DNA of 12,869 bases, taken from Solirubrobacteraceae bacterium. Its GTDB lineage: Bacteria; Actinomycetota; Thermoleophilia; Solirubrobacterales; Solirubrobacteraceae. The translations under genes were made by a program, and so were the position numbers. The notes under the pieces were generated by a model. The model was not told where the DNA came from. It did no database searches and saw nothing but the letters and a program-made list of their open reading frames with translations. Every line of letters begins with the position of its first letter. Position 1 is the first letter of the stretch. The stretch is from contig JAUJME010000027.1 in NCBI GenBank assembly GCA_030447005.1, forward strand, positions 1 to 12,869, given 5' to 3'. This document shows, one piece after another, positions 12,335 through 12,869 of the stretch.

Positions 12335-12869
12335 ATGGCGGCATCCGACACGCAGCGCGAGGAGAAGCGCCGGCTCGACGAGCAGTTCTCGAACCTGTAC
12401 CGCGCCCACCTGCGCGACGTCTACTCCTACTCCTACTACCGGGTGGGCAACCACCACGACGCCGAGGACCTCACGGAGCAGACCTTCCTGCAGGCCTACC
12501 GGCACTTCGAGCGCGCGCAGCGCGAGTCCGACGGCCGGCCGCTGCGCCCGTGGCTCATCCGCATCGCCCACAACCTGGCGGCCAACTACTACCGCGACCG
12601 CTCGCGCAAGCCGCAGACGCCGATCGACGACGCCGGGGTGCTCTCCTCCCCGCACTCGACGGAGTCGCTGGTCGAGGACCGCGAGGACCTCAAGCGGATC
12701 CTCGAGTGCGTCGGGCAGCTGCCCGACGACCGGCGCGAGGCGCTCATCATGCGCTTCGCGCTCGGCATGGACAACCGCGAGATCGCGCGGGCGCTCGGGC
12801 GCACCGACGGCGCGACGAAGGTCCTGCTGCACCGCTCCATCCGGCAGCTCGAGGAGCTCGTCGCCAAGG
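12335..12869 (+). CDS. Sigma-70 family (ECF-like) RNA polymerase sigma factor, 3' truncated by window edge
   Basis: 178 residues are visible before the edge and no stop is reached. Region 2 (about 16-85) has YRAHLRDVYSYSYYRVGNHHDAEDLTEQTFLQAY, then PLRPWLIRIAHNLAANYYRDRSRK, the standard ECF region 2.2-2.4 pattern for core binding and -10 recognition. A linker follows (about 90-115). Region 4 (about 120-178) has LPDDRREALIMRF, then NREIARALGRTDGATKVLLHRSIRQL, the -35-binding helix-turn-helix. The protein is probably nearly complete, perhaps with a short C-terminal extension outside the window. No anti-sigma factor is seen, though one could lie downstream. The ATG at 12335 is preferred over the ATG at 12331, which reads another frame. 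It begins 12 bp after the fusion gene. Confidence 0.9.
   Translation, partial: MAASDTQREEKRRLDEQFSNLYRAHLRDVYSYSYYRVGNHHDAEDLTEQTFLQAYRHFERAQRESDGRPLRPWLIRIAHNLAANYYRDRSRKPQTPIDDAGVLSSPHSTESLVEDREDLKRILECVGQLPDDRREALIMRFALGMDNREIARALGRTDGATKVLLHRSIRQLEELVAK

Overview
The window is about 12.9 kb of very GC-rich, gene-dense bacterial chromosome. Coding GC at third positions is very high, intergenic gaps are tiny, and several starts look leaderless or GTG. The gene set combines a SigH-type sigma factor resembling the Firmicute sporulation sigma, a GreA-type factor, PAS/GAF-SpoIIE phosphatase signalling, a six-TM HAMP class III cyclase and a tRNA-Thr. This suggests a deep-branching actinobacterium, most likely Thermoleophilia (Solirubrobacterales-like). 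That placement is inferred from recognised protein families and composition, not from a database search.

Layout, left to right. The window opens in the 3' part of a sigH-like gene (+), followed 8 bp later by a small single-TM protein. A perfect 41-bp tandem repeat (two copies) sits over the end of that gene. A small HNH endonuclease gene (+) then converges on a LOG-family/greA pair (-); the two 3' ends share the palindrome TCAGCTGA as opposing stop codons. A TetR regulator (+) diverges from the LOG gene with overlapping -10 elements. It converges, with 11 bp of overlap, on a PAS-PAS-GAF-SpoIIE phosphatase (-). An SDR oxidoreductase (+) diverges from the phosphatase, again with overlapping -10 elements. 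Next come an FKBP-type prolyl isomerase lipoprotein (-), tRNA-Thr(TGT) (+), a DUF429 protein of noticeably lower GC (-), an adenylate/guanylate cyclase (-), a GDP-sugar epimerase/dehydratase (-) that appears to start at CTG inside a CTGA overlap, and a small unknown membrane protein (-). On the plus strand there follow a PlsC-GpsA fusion and the 5' part of an ECF-like sigma factor cut by the window edge.

How the genes relate. This is mostly housekeeping and regulatory chromosome rather than one operon. Clear functional couplings are the PlsC-GpsA fusion (two steps of phosphatidic acid synthesis in one polypeptide), the overlapping membrane protein/epimerase pair, and the overlapping LOG/greA pair. 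A recurring TAnnnT hexamer 7-10 nt before start codons (and 9 nt before the tRNA) suggests mainly leaderless transcripts with weak or absent -35 boxes. No stretch over 300 bp lacks a gene. I see no CRISPR array, insertion sequence, integrase, toxin-antitoxin pair or recognisable defence system. The most interesting items are the PlsC-GpsA fusion, the CTG start, the 41-bp tandem repeat and the compact promoter architecture.
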